A stretch of DNA of 64,000 nucleotides from Dictyophora rubrovolvata (Eukaryota; Basidiomycota; Agaricomycetes; Phallales; Phallaceae), in the NCBI GenBank assembly GCA_029959195.1, contig CP114121.1, positions 372,001 through 436,000 of the forward strand, read 5' to 3'. Of this stretch, positions 1-11,351 are shown in pieces. Under the pieces are notes generated by a model. It was not told the DNA's origin and ran no database searches. It saw nothing but the letters and a program-made list of their open reading frames with translations. A program made the translations under genes and the position numbers. The first letter of the stretch is position 1, and every line of letters begins with the position of its first letter.

Positions 1-415
1 TTTTTGCTGGTATCGTTGGGCTGATAAGCAACAGGGATTTTACTAATGGTTGTAATGTTGGATACGGTGCGTCCTTCAAACCCCGATACCTTCAAAACTA
101 TATTTATTCATATTATTAGCTTTTGTTAATTTTATCCATGTTGAAGACTTGCTTCACTTTGCGAAAATCAAACTCGGTACTAAATGGCAAGTTTGTTTGT
201 CGATTAATTTTTCAGTTCTTTGCTTGAACTCTTTAAAAGGAACCTTTTTTCATCTGAAAAGGTTTTAGGAATGAGTTATGCTAATTGTGCGTATTTTTAT
301 TTTTTAATTCTGAGTGACCTATGTGCTAATATTGTAATTTTGGCTCCAGATCAGTAAGTCCAATGCATAACGTCAAAAAGGTTTTTTTTTTTGATATGTA
401 TGCTCTAAATTTTAG
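1..415. other. AT-rich stretch at the left edge
   Basis: AT-rich sequence with no reading frame I can support. It has several pyrimidine-rich AG acceptor-like sites and could hold introns or earlier exons of the possible gene tail that follows. Confidence 0.3.
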
Positions 416-694
416 GGGTAAAGAGGCCCTCATTGATAAGTTCCGATCCAGCTCAATTGTAAGTCCTCACTCTGCTGTTTTTCGTTTATACGGTAGCTCA
501 GACTCATGTAGATGGACCAACGTGAGGCTTGGCGACCGAAATTATTTTATTCCTCCGGACGTAACCAAGGACTTCCGGAAGAATTTCCTGCACCTACTCA
601 TACGCGCCGCAAAGAACGATCGAACCTCCTTCCCCATGACTTGCATCAATCTCGCACCCTCTTTCATCACTCATCTTCAACTCTGCGCAACTAA
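416..694 (+). CDS. possible last exons of an unrecognised gene
   Basis: Two candidate exons, 416-458 and 512-694, are separated by a well-formed 53-nt intron (GTAAGT donor, GTAG acceptor). Joined, they read through to a stop at 692-694 and give a basic, Ser/His/Arg-rich tail containing HTRRKERSNLL and HHSSSTLRN. A second frame across the same junction is also open (to 767), so the frame is not settled. No family is recognised and the 5' part is missing or lies outside the window. The intron is the best evidence that this is transcribed on the plus strand. Confidence 0.25.
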
Positions 695-767
695 AAACAA
701 TCAGTTGCTAACTGCGGCTTTCAGACTTCATGGCATATTTTTCACTTTCTATTCATTTCTGTCCTGA

Positions 768-1187
768 TAGATGTACCAAAATTAGCAGCGATCGATTCGA
801 CCCCTTCTTTGCATATGGACTGCTCGATGTTTTTTCTTTCTAAAATAATGCTACTGTTTTCTGTCAATTGTTTATTACACCCATTTTCTTTTTTTCATTT
901 CGCTTCTGTTGCTGTTTGTCTCTCACTCTGTGCTCGTATTAGTTATCGTGTACACATAAATAGCGGTCAAACAATAAATGAAACTTGAGCTGCTTTTCTG
1001 CTTCTTTTGTCTGACGCTCGATCAATGAAATGTCCTGCAAAAAAGCCACCGAGTATGCGAACGAAGAAATGGAAAGTTGGTTCAGTGTATAAACTAGTAA
1101 GTATCTAGACGGTAAAGATGTGTAGTTACATGAATAGTATATCGGTTCATTTTGTGCTTTCTGTACATGGTCTTGACATAATTAGTT
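768..1187. other. gene-free gap
   Basis: T-rich noncoding sequence, probably the 3' flank of the possible gene on the left and the 3' flank of NDUFS7 on the right. I see no supported gene in it. Confidence 0.5.
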
Positions 1188-2192
1188 TCACCGGTTGCGG
1201 TACCTAATGAGTTTTTTTTTGTTCCATGTTAGTGCACATGATAGGGCCGCATTAGCAAGATGACAGTACCATATTAAGCTTTTGCGGTTACGCCTCATTT
1301 TCCGCTGTAATTGAAGCATCCCGTATAGTAATGCTTCTGCAGTTGGAGGGCAGCCCGGAACGTATATATCCACAGGTACGATACGATCGCATCCGCGCAC
1401 CACTGAGTAAGAGTAGTGATAATAACCACCTCCGTTGGCGCAAGATCCCATGGAAATTACCCATCCTAGACAGAAGAAAACGTGAGTGGCCATGTTACTG
1501 AAACAAACAGGTTTCCACATACGAGGTTCTGGCATCTGATCGTATACCTTTCGCAAAGCGGGAGCCATCTTGTTAGTCAGTGTACCAGCCACAATCATGA
1601 TGTCGCTCTGTCGCGGACTGGCACGGAAAACGACTCCAAGACGATCTTGATCGTATCGAGCAGCAGCCATGTGCATCATCTCAACAGCGCAACATGCGAG
1701 TCCTGCGGTTGACGGATTAATACTCGTTTTTCGCAAACCGCGATACATATCAAACATACCGAACGTCATGGGCCACATTGAGCCTTGACGTGCCCAGTTA
1801 CTTATTTTGTCTAATGTAGATAACACATATTCTACATTATGATCATTAATAGAGTGTATTTTTTTGCGAATTAACATGACACATACCAACTTTATTCCTC
1901 GGGGAATACAGATCAGCTTGGGTGCTTCCTCTGATGGCAATTTCTGTGACTGGGGGTTCACTTGGTCTGAGACTTCCGCTTGAAGGTGCATCAAACGATG
2001 CAGGAGATACACCAACGCCACCAGAGGCGGTCGAGGTTGACGGTGGAATTGAGGCTAGACGAACAGAGTGGGTTATACTAAAGGAGCGGGAAACTTTGGG
2101 GAGTTAATAATATCTCAGACTAGACCTGCGATTGAGGAGGTACACATACTGTTCGACCCAATCGACGTTGGACGAGGTAGATATCGCAGCAT
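1188..2192 (-). CDS. NDUFS7: NADH:ubiquinone oxidoreductase PSST/NDUFS7 subunit
   Basis: Nuclear-encoded complex I subunit (bacterial NuoB/PSST) that carries the terminal 4Fe-4S cluster N2 and passes electrons to ubiquinone at the mitochondrial inner membrane. Six exons: 2150-2192, 1887-2093, 1760-1831, 1523-1702, 1270-1465 and 1188-1203, all with GT..AG introns of 55-66 nt. They join to 237 codons, the usual length. The first exon begins [12 protein letters not shown] and continues into an Arg/Ser-rich mitochondrial leader. The conserved core follows: [49 protein letters not shown] and [15 protein letters not shown]. These hold the adjacent Cys pair plus two more Cys that ligate N2. A 16-nt last exon completes the family-typical C-terminus IWYRNR. 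Several introns happen to be open, so a naive reading would keep them. Very secure identification. Confidence 0.96.
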
Positions 2193-2427
2193 TCTGGACA
2201 CCGTGGTCATCGTCTCGGACGGAATAGGAAGGAAACCAAATTTACAACTCCGAAAAGAGCCTCCATATTACGTCAGCCTCGTGACAATCAACCAGCGACT
2301 AAAGTCCTAAAGTCTCGACAGCACTAAGCACAGACGGCGTGTACAAAGAAGCACGTTTTAACGATTTTTGTGTCCCGCGTACACTTGTATTGTACTATCC
2401 TACATTTACAACATCCTTTTGGGAACA
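2193..2427. other. NDUFS7 promoter / GPCR 3' flank
   Basis: 235 bp between two minus-strand genes. It must hold the NDUFS7 promoter and the terminator of the receptor gene. No distinct motif was found. Confidence 0.4.
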
Positions 2428-4243
2428 TCACTCAATAACAGAAACATAAATACCCCCCTTTTGATCTGCATCATCACCATCACTTCCCGTTGTTGAAGAG
2501 GCATATAACTTTCCCATGGTATCAAGGTTCGCAACAAATGGTTGATTGATGAAGTAAGGACTTTTGGTTGCGGCAGTGGTAGGTGATCGCATTGGTGACA
2601 GCTCGACATCCTTGCCCTCGACTCCGACGTCTTCGCGCATGGTAATGCGTTGTGTTGTCACATGAATCCTAGTGGCTGATTGCGTCGCCCCCTTCAGATA
2701 ACTATGTCGCGTAATGATGAAAAGGATCGAATTCGTAACGCCTAGTGTCAGAATGCATTAAGCGCGCCGATTTATTTCGATGGAGGCCTCGGCGACTCAC
2801 CACTCCCTGCAAAGCAGATACCGGCAAATGAAAACAATCCAAAGGGAGGCGTCCATCCTGCCAACACGCCCATTCGACAAATAGAAACAGGAATGACGAC
2901 GATAGCGTATACTGATTAGAACCAATGTTTAAATCATCATAGGATTCTAGAGGACTCGTGGACATTCGCACTCACGAATAGGATACCACATCAATCGACG
3001 TGCTATTTGTTTTAGACGACTGCTTATGGCTATCGGTCCCGCAGATGTTGGATCACTCGAGTTCCCTGTTGTCGAAGAAGCAGTTCCATCACGGATATCC
3101 AATCCCCAATCAAAGCACCCGGATACCCCAAATGACAGCCTTCTGGACGCTTGTCTCGTTGACTGGGCTGCCGCGCTGCGAACGCCGGTCTTCTTTGTCT
3201 TTGAAGGCCATTGGAATTGGAATCTTCCATTGTCTTTGATTGTGATTACGTTCGCAAAACGAAGGTATATAAGGGCTTCGAAAAAAAACGACTGAATGCC
3301 GATAAACGGTTAGATAGGTGACTACGCACAGTATATCACAGCCGAAGAACCTAAGGCCGTAAAAACCCAAACCTGAAAAAAAGGGTCAGTGGTGAGTCTG
3401 CAAGTCGAATATTTGAAGCCACGGACTAACATAAAGGTATATTAATCGTTCAGTTTTATATGCGGTACTGAGCCAGCACCACGCCCCAGTAAGTCCATAG
3501 AAGGGTCCCTTATGCTTCGTCTCTAAAACCGTAGGTCCTAAAATCGGAAGAACGATAAGCAAAGTCCAACCAATCAACAGAGCCACGGGTGCGATGAGCC
3601 GATTAGGTTTATGAACGAAGAAAAGAAGTCTGTACGTAAAGAATTCTTTAGCTCGTGGGGACACGTTTGTTATACCTTCGATAATTGAAACGCACGAAAA
3701 CGTATGCAATGAAATAGCCAGGGACCAAACTGCCGCCCCCAAATCACCTACTTCTGACACTGCTCCCTGAACAGTACACGTGGTACCCACTCTCATTTCT
3801 CCCATCGCAGACCACTTAAAATTTATGCTGAATGCGACTCCTGTTTTTCAAAGCAGAATCAGATGCAGTGCGTCTTCTGATTGGCCAACACAGACCTTGT
3901 AGAAAGTCACACACAAGTAAAGAAAGAAGGTAACATCCTAATGAGGACTGGATGAACGAGCGAATGCCACGGTGTAGTGGTGAGGATCGGTCTTTCGTCA
4001 AGTATGCATTCCACTGAAAAGAACACAATCACTCCACTTGGTTTATTGTAAAGACATCACCAACTCACGATAATATAGCCTAGGAGGGAGATAGTCGAGA
4101 GTGCGGAACACAATCCGGACAGACCAATTAACTAAAGGAAAACTCTATGTGAATATAAATGGCCTGAAAAATACGTATGTATTTTCACCCACTGCTAGGC
4201 CTGCTCGTTCACCGTTACTGTTGAAAGACTGAATCATAGACAT
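2428..4243 (-). CDS. seven-transmembrane G-protein-coupled receptor (cAMP-receptor-like/GPR1-type)
   Basis: Predicted plasma-membrane receptor signalling through a heterotrimeric G protein to cAMP. Spliced from several short exons starting at the ATG at 4241-4243 (MSMIQSFNSNG). Helices seen: TM1 LIGLSGLCSALSTISLLGY; TM2 SLGCYLLSLLVCDFLQGL; TM3 after a conserved Cys (TCTVQG) as GDLGAAVWSLAISLHTF; TM4 LIAPVALLIGWTLLIVLP; an extracellular loop with a second Cys (GLTGAWCW); TM5 VWVFTALGSSAVIYSLIYL; then a Ser/Arg-rich third intracellular loop; TM6 after RRLMWYPI; TM7 FAGICFAGSGVTNSILFI. The tail is hydrophilic and ends SVIE. The pattern of Cys-QG-GDLG in TM3 and RLxWYP before TM6 is typical of basidiomycete receptors of this class. 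Ligand unknown. Confidence in the family is high; confidence in each splice join is moderate. Confidence 0.85.
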
Positions 4244-4795
4244 TGCTCCGTTAAAGGTGTTGGGTTGAAAGAGAGAAGGAAAGCGGGGTAGAGCCTTGCC
4301 ACGCGACCAAAAGGAAAAGGGAGATACTTCATGAGATACATACATATATGCAAATCGGAATAAGGCCAGATATTCCCGAAATGTTAGCTCTTCCGGAGAG
4401 ATCCACCAAACAAATCGCCTAGCGGTGCTCCTTGTGCCCGATACGCTCTGAGCCTGTGTTTTTTTTTTCCTCTTGTGAGGCACAAGTGTTAAATGTAAAT
4501 CAAATGTACCAATTTCAAAAATGCCAATTTTCTGATGAGGGTTTCATGTATGTATCAATTAATTGATGACCAGACGATTCCTCGGGTTTTCTCTCTGTGC
4601 CCTTGGTTGTAATAGTCACCGATAGCTGCAGGGTCGTCCCGCTCGTCGTCTTATGCAGGGCTGAGTGGAGGAGCAGATTGCAGGTGAGACCTGTGCAACC
4701 AATCTTAGTCGCGGGCACGCGATTGATGAATGCACGTATATATTGCGTGAACCAAACATTTATCCTTCCTGAGAATCCGAACGAGAAAGAAATCA
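4244..4795. other. intergenic: GPCR promoter and ERG8 3' flank
   Basis: About 550 bp between two minus-strand genes. It includes a run of nine T near 4460 and no frame with family similarity. It presumably holds the receptor promoter and the ERG8 terminator. Confidence 0.45.
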
Positions 4796-6687
4796 CTATA
4801 TCGCTGCCTGTAAGACATCTTTCAACCCACGAACACTATCAAGATTTTCTATCGTCAAGCCCTGTATCTGGCTCTCGACCGCAGAAAGTGGTGAAACGTC
4901 CAATTCAGTCCAACTTTGCCAGACCTTCTCGATTTTACCGACGACAGAGGCGTTCTTCATTTCAATAACAAGGAGCCAGATGGCATCATAACCGCCAGCT
5001 TTTGAGATAACAAGATCTCATTAATAAGGAGGTTTTCAAAAAGAAAGAGAAACCCTTACCCCCCGGAACTCCACCGGCAATGACACCGACACTTCTTAAA
5101 CATTCATCAAGTAAGCGAGTTTGTTCTGGTGGCTCAATTGGGGTTCCGGAAGCCTGCCCCATCTGAGTCATAAGGCTTCGGATTGCCTTGTCCAAAGAAT
5201 TAAGTAACAGATCGGCATCGACTCGAAAAGAAACCAGTCACCTCACCTCTGCGGCTGACCTAACTTCACTGATCTTCTCAACCAGCAGGTTGCGAGTATT
5301 ATTGCTGCCTCCATCGGACACGGAGGTCCACTGAAACACCGTGATATCGGGTTTGTTTTTATCAAAAAAAGCGCTCACATTTGGATATGTAAGGGTCGCA
5401 ATTTGAGAGAGAACCAAGTTATAGGTTTCGGGGTCATTAGACCGTATAGCGGTCAAGTCGGTCAGACTAGCTGCCAGTTGTTCGTTCTTGAGCGAAAGAT
5501 GAGTCCATAAGCTATCCGCTGAGTGGTAGTGGACGCATTTTCAGGCTAAAGATTGGCACGAAAGTGAGACTCAGAACTTGCCTTCTTCTGGCTTTTCGTG
5601 TCTCCATTTCAGGACTTTGCCCACAAGCGAAGGTGTATCGCTTCCGGCATCTACATCTGCAAGCATTAGCCGTAAACCAGCGGGAAGGTGGAACGGTGTG
5701 ATGCTGTGATTCCATCTATTGTTTGAGGGGGATAAAACTGGGAGTAATGTCGGTTTCTGATATATAGATGTGAAACAAGTGCACTATTTTAGTCTTGGAC
5801 GGTCATTCAAGAAATACCTTTTACCTGTTCATTCAATATAGATTCGATGACGACAGGGTCGAATCTTCGGTAGACATGACTCCCATATATGGCCGATGAT
5901 ACGTCGAAGCCGCTCCCCACTTTGCCTTGAGCAAGACAATGGATATACTGCGCAGCATTGTGGACGAACGATTTGCCTTCCGCTTGCAGGGATGCTGGGG
6001 AGATCAGCTCGAAATGCAGGAAAAGCGCTGCAACAACGGATGTTATCAGCGCTGCAGATGAACCTAGACCCGTCTTGTGGACATTAGACAAGATATCGTT
6101 TGTGCAAACAAAGGCTGGGATCTTCTCGAGGGAGCTTAGTAGCGAAGGAAGGCCATTGGATGTCAGCTAGGGTTAGGAATTATGTTCTCGTCTTCTTGGT
6201 AGCACTTTAAACGGAACTTACATAAGTCCGTTGTGAATAGAAATCGTTGTCGCCGACAATGGTGATGTCCAGACCTCGCGAAAGCTTTCTCCGTAGATCG
6301 ACCGCTCCTCGTATTTCAGCCGTCAATGAAAGAACCTTTTCGACAGCGAGAAACAAGAATTTATTTTTCGTTAAAGATTGAGCACTAAAAGAAATTCATC
6401 TACCACTCGAGGCGATGACTGAAATTACTAATATATCCTCACTGATTGACATCCTGCAATTCTATCGTCCCTTCATCTTCTTGCACGACGATCTGAGTCT
6501 CCCACTCCGCCTGAGTAAATTGCGGAGACCGAACATGGACGCGAAAGGGCTGCTGCTCCGTCTGTTCTTGAATGACCGTGTAGAATCTAGATGAAGTAGA
6601 TACGACAATCCCGGAGTATTTGGGATCCAAAACAAGATATCCGCCTGCGATCAGTACCTTGCCTGGAGCAGAGACGACGAGCGGCAT
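4796..6687 (-). CDS. ERG8: phosphomevalonate kinase
   Basis: Phosphorylates mevalonate 5-phosphate with ATP to mevalonate diphosphate, in the cytosolic mevalonate pathway that feeds sterols and isoprenoids. GHMP-kinase family. The N-terminus MPLVVSAPGKVLIAGGYLVL is the family opening. The GHMP ATP-binding loop is seen as KTGLGSSAALITSVVAALF (around 6050-6075), and the C-terminal motif is rebuilt across an intron as GVPGAGGYDAIW (about 4980-5080). The protein ends DVLQAAI at the stop 4796-4798. Multiple short introns split the gene; those near 5200, 5500, 5780, 6200 and 6430 were not all resolved to the base. Start chosen at the ATG directly preceding the family motif. Same strand as its neighbours but no functional link with them. 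Confidence 0.93.
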
Positions 6688-6935
6688 GATGATGGTGGTT
6701 GGCGTAAATCAAAAGTAGAGACGATCGATCAGTTGCAGGCCCACAATTGTCGACGTGGACTGCTCAGTAACTAGCAAACACTTAAGAGGAGTATCAACTC
6801 GGCGAGAAAACGGTGCCATCGGCCCAGCCTACGATTGCTTACGGCGGCATCGTGATGTTTCCGAGGCGAGGACTCAAGTGTGGTATATATAAAATCAAGA
6901 ATTACTCATGTCCATTGTATTCATGCTACTTGTAG
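6688..6935. other. ERG8 promoter / VMA4 3' flank
   Basis: 248 bp separating two minus-strand genes. No distinctive signal beyond a TATATAA-like stretch near 6887. Confidence 0.35.
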
Positions 6936-7953
6936 TTAATTATAGAATTTGCGATTCTCATTTTTTCCAAAAAGATCAGCTCGTATTTCGGGTAACATCT
7001 AGGAGGGAGATAAATTAATCAATACGATACGACCAGTTGAACGAAACGTACTCTATCTTCTAGTAGTTGCAAGCGTTCTTCCAGTGTATTGTTGATTATT
7101 ATACGTTTGTTGCTTCCGACCAAGACAACTCCTCCAGCGCTATGTTTTGAAGTTAGGTCAAAAACCATATGGATGCAACTGAATGCGCCAAACGTGCCTT
7201 TGGTTCGATACATTCCCGTCAACCGAAATATTGACTGTCCGACCAGATATCTTCTTATAATGCTCTTGAGCTGTTTCCGAAGCAGCTTCAACTATGGAAA
7301 CATCCTTCTTTCTCGAAAGAACAGTCACATTCTCCTCTAACATCCGCAAGAGCCCCTGTCATAACTAGGAATCAATTTTCACGCCATAGTTGCATAGAAA
7401 AAGGAGAGCACCTCGACTATCAGAGCACTCAATAACTCTTTATACTTGTCTTCGTCTTGTGAAAGGTCTTGAATTTTTTGGCGAGAGGTAGCGAATAAAT
7501 CTTGAAGAGATTGTTCACGGGCCTGCAAGACACGCAAACGAGACTTATTCGTTTGTGAAGATTGAGTACTTACGATTTGACATTAGTTCATGAATAATAT
7601 CAGCGCGTAACGTAAACGAGCTCTCACATTTTTTGCGCAACTTCCCCATCCTTCCGTTTCTTCTCGTAAAGAACGTCAATAGCATGTGTGTCTTGTTTTA
7701 CAAGTTTTGCCTATAACAATTAAAATAAGTGCCTTAGGGAATGCTTGCAAACGTACTTTTTCAATGGCAAACTCCTCATCCGCCTTGACTTTGATTTCAC
7801 GAGCCTTCTCAATCGCTTCTTGTTTAATAAAGGTAATCTAACGGCGCGCATGAGAGATGTTTGGAAACCACTGCGTCAACAACTTCAGAAACAAATGGAT
7901 ACCATCTTGTTCATCTCTGTAAGCACTTCATCGTCGTTCAGTGGACGGGACAT
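6936..7953 (-). CDS. VMA4: V-type proton ATPase subunit E
   Basis: Peripheral stalk subunit of the vacuolar H+-ATPase, pairing with subunit G to hold V1 against rotation. The first exon MSRPLNDDEVLTEMNKM begins at the ATG at 7951-7953. The second is typical of the family (FIKQEAIEKAREIKVKADEE, then FAIEKAK). Later exons give a Lys/Glu-rich coiled coil. The C-terminal globular domain holds SAGGVVLVGSNKRIIINNTL, EERLQLLED and, after a last intron, RMLPEIRADLFGKNENRKFYN to the stop 6936-6938. About seven short exons. Divergently transcribed from LSB6 with only 126 bp between start codons, so the promoter is shared. Confidence 0.93.
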
Positions 7954-8079
7954 GACGGAATTCAAGGAAAACGGATATGACGGCGTAGTGACGCCTCAAA
8001 TGTCACACGATCTATTCTGTTTTCGACAAACGTCACTCGGCGCTTGGCAAGCTTTCCCCTCTCTGCTTCTTCCAAAGAA
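7954..8079. promoter_or_regulatory. compact bidirectional promoter VMA4/LSB6
   Basis: 126 bp between the two divergent start codons. All proximal control of both genes must lie here or inside the genes. Inferred from gene orientation; no motif was identified. Confidence 0.4.
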
Positions 8080-11000
8080 ATGGTTAGTCGAGCAGGCTAT
8101 GAGCCTCTAGCGCAATCAGAAGAGGGTAACTTAGAAGAAGACGATGTTGGCTTGCACCACTACGAACAGCCGCCAACACCAAGAAAACTGCGCAGACCTC
8201 AAATTGACTTACGCACGATTGACACAGCTTTCAAGAAATGGACAGAGAATATCGCCCAGAAGATTAAAAGGAAGAAGGTTGTTAATTAAATGATTTCTTG
8301 GGAGAAAACATGTCTAATCAAATATCGCTCATCAGAAAACCGAGTCTACTCTGCAGAAAGTACCAATCATGCATTCGGTGTTTGGGCCGGAAGTAAAACC
8401 TTCACCCAACCATATCACTGCAGTGCGTTCCGTTGAAATTCGGACAGTTTCTTTTTTTCATTTGATCGTTTAGCTTCATACATTAGATCATGGTCCTCCC
8501 TTGTCGCACGAGGGTTACGTTGCGTATGTGTCTACATTGGTAATATCATGTTGTTAAGGCTCAATGCTCGCTTTCTAGCATAACCGAGGCTGTGCGAGGG
8601 GCTATATCTGAGGGTGTGCATCCCAAAATGATATCCAAGGGCAGTTCTGGATCATATTTTGCTCGCGTCAAGCTCGACGGCAAGGTGCAGACAGTTGGGT
8701 AGGTTGGAGAACCACTTTCTAGTGTCTTTTCATTCTCATAATTTTTATCAAGTGTATTTAAACCAAAGGATGAAGAACCATACGGTCGGTTAAATCCCAA
8801 GACGACTAAATGGATTCATCGACAGCTTCGATGGATTATACCATTCGGCCGAAGTTGTCTGATACCGAACCTAAGGTTAGCGTTTTCATCTTGAAGGGTC
8901 ATAGCAGCTTCAAACTATTCGGTCTGCGTCTAGTTACATAAGTGAAGCTGCAGCATCGTTATTAGACACTCGTCTTCACTTGTACATTGTACCGAAGACA
9001 GAACTTGTTACCTTTTCCTCCCCAGTAAGCATTGCCCGTTTTCTCTTGTATACCCTTTTAATCTAATTATTTTGATCCAGGCTTTTTTTTACGATTGGCT
9101 GGATCGCAATGGGGCCAAAAAGGGTAAACCTCTACCCGGCAAAATAGGCAGTATGCAACTGTTCATGCATGGTTATCAGGGTTTGTGCCATATCCTTCCG
9201 ACTCTTCAGGGGAATGAACTGATGCAATCCTGCAGATGCCTCCGATTTTCTTCGCACTCATCCTCTTCCGGGTCGTTTAATATCCGACACTTTCGATGAT
9301 TCCTCTCACAGAACCGGCGGTGCTACAAAACGGTTCCTCAGTGTTTTTCAGGTATTATGCGGACGGACAGGGGCTGAAGGTTTGAACGAAGATGATGATG
9401 ATGACGACGACATGTATATTCCTCAGCCTAGTCAAGATGCGTTTCACTGGACAAAATTACTACAACAGGATTTCAAAGAAGAGTTAGAGAAGTACGTTTA
9501 TAGCTGTGTAGTGCTTTACTTCGTCTCATGCCATTCTCTAGGCTTGTAATTCTAGGTGCGGAACCGCTGTCTTTTATGGTCTGATTAAAGGCTAATTGCT
9601 TTATTAGATTTTCTTATGCGTAATACAGACCGGGGTGCTGATAATTACATGATAAAATACTGCGAAGGAAGACACGAAAGACCTCTAGTTGATATTGCAC
9701 CATCTCGCTCTTCGATGGCCGTTATGCCGACCATGATGAGAGAGGTGTCCAATCCCGATCCTCGTGCATCATCACCATCATCCCCGCCAAAACAACCGAC
9801 TCCTGCCAATGAGAGCGCACCTCAATATGGTCCTCGAGGACCTCACATACACGTAAGTCTACTGGAGCACGATTTGTTACTTTTCACTTATGCTCCGTCT
9901 AGATTGCCGCAATTGATAACAGTCTTGCTTTCCCCCATGAGCATCCCAAAGGATGGAGATCCTTCACTTATGGTTGGTTATACTTGCCTGTTAGTGTAAT
10001 CGGAAGGTAGGTTCTATGGCATGCGTTAGCAACAAAGATGCCAGTTGGTTGACACATTATTCTAGACCATTCAGCACCCAGACACGCAACCATTTCCTCC
10101 CCCTTCTAACTTCAAAAGCTTGGTGGGAAGAAACCACTTACGAGCTCAAAAAGCTTTTTTCCTTGGATCCTGATTTTCATCCGAAGATGTTTAAAGTAAA
10201 TCATATTCATGTATGAGTCTTGTGTTATCATGACATTCCATCAGCGTCAACTCGCCGTCATGAAGGGGCAAGCTTGGAATATAGTACAATGCTTAAAACA
10301 CTCTGTAAGCTTTTTTTGCTGAAATTTTGTATATATCATATTTGACATACTGTGCAGGATGAAGGTATAATGATTTTATATTAGACAACATGTAATTGTT
10401 ATTGACATACTGTAGGACCTCTTGAGCTAACTCGCAGACAAAAGGTTCTGATTTGGGATGATGAAGTCGAAATTACAGAAGATGAGTACTTGGCAAAGGC
10501 ATTCCCAATGTCAACTTCAGCTCCAGCAATGTCTCCTCGGAATAATCGCAGACAAGCCTCCGAAAGACGAATGAGAAGCCGGAGTATGGAAGGGTATCCG
10601 TTCCCCCCTCCCATGCGCCGTTCAATGACGGATAGTATCGCTGGACCTGGACCTAGACCTGTTCCTTTTGCCGGAAAGTTTCAACAAATCAATCCAGGTG
10701 CCAGCGGTGTACGCGTTCTCGAGCAGATGGAGCGTCTTGATGAAGTCGAGAAAGGGCTAAAGAAATTAGGTATGGAGGAGGTGGTTGAAGAAGAGGAGGA
10801 CGATGTTGGTGTTATCGGCGGCGAGGAGGAACATATTCAAGACCCCGATCAAGGAGATGTTGGTGCGAATCCAAAGACTAATTTGTTAGATCAGACAAGT
10901 GATGCAGAAGATCACAACGAGGCTCTGTCATCGTCTATTATATCGGCACCTGTCTTATCTGCCGAACCTATATCAGATACCGATGCTGATGGAGACCATT

Positions 11001-11236
11001 ATGACGGTCATACTCGAAACCAGCGGGTTGTCGCCCATGGTCGAGGTGCGAGCGACCGAGTTCGGAGAAGTTTAGACTGGACCCGATCGCCTATCCCTGA
11101 GACTCCCATTGCTGTGAAGACAAGGATAGTGATAATAGAGGTAGCGTCGTTCGACATTGCATTCTGGACAGTGGCTGACGGACTATCCTTTTAGCGGTTA
11201 GAAGTCATCAGTGCGAGCTCAATCTTCTCGTGTTAA
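8080..11236 (+). CDS. LSB6: type II phosphatidylinositol 4-kinase
   Basis: Makes phosphatidylinositol 4-phosphate on Golgi, endosomal or vacuolar membranes. Starts MVSRAGYEPLAQSEE. Catalytic landmarks of PI4K type II: GSSGSYFARVKLDGKVQTVG then, across an intron, VFKPKDEEPYGRLNP (ATP-binding Lys); CLIPNLSYISEAAASLLDTR; the catalytic loop DFLMRNTDRGADNYMIKY near 9605-9665; and AAIDNSLAFPHEHPKGW (metal-binding Asp) near 9905-9950. A fungal-type Ser/Pro insert separates the last two. The C-terminal third is long and disordered, with an acidic tract (VVEEEEDD), and ends RLEVISASSIFSC after a last intron to the stop at 11234-11236. The exon around 8375-8530 has two possible splice choices. At least ten exons. 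Confidence 0.9.
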
Positions 11237-11351
11237 TGACTAAATCTACTAGTGTATTAATAAATTGTGTTATTGCTTGGTTTTGGGAATTGTAAAGACT
11301 ATAGTTACACGGGTTCATAGGGTACATAATAAAAATCCACACAACAAACAA

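Noticed and set aside
3630-3675. 46-nt intron-like segment inside the receptor (GTATAAC to TACAG)
   Set aside because: Removing it alone breaks the frame. A longer intron beginning 20 nt earlier (GTGCGT) restores the family sequence HTFSLLFFVHKP.
4597-4968. Plus-strand open frame of 123 codons
   Set aside because: It lies antisense to the last exon of ERG8 and has no similarity of its own.
7745-8110. Plus frame of 121 codons
   Set aside because: Antisense to the first VMA4 exons and crossing the shared promoter.
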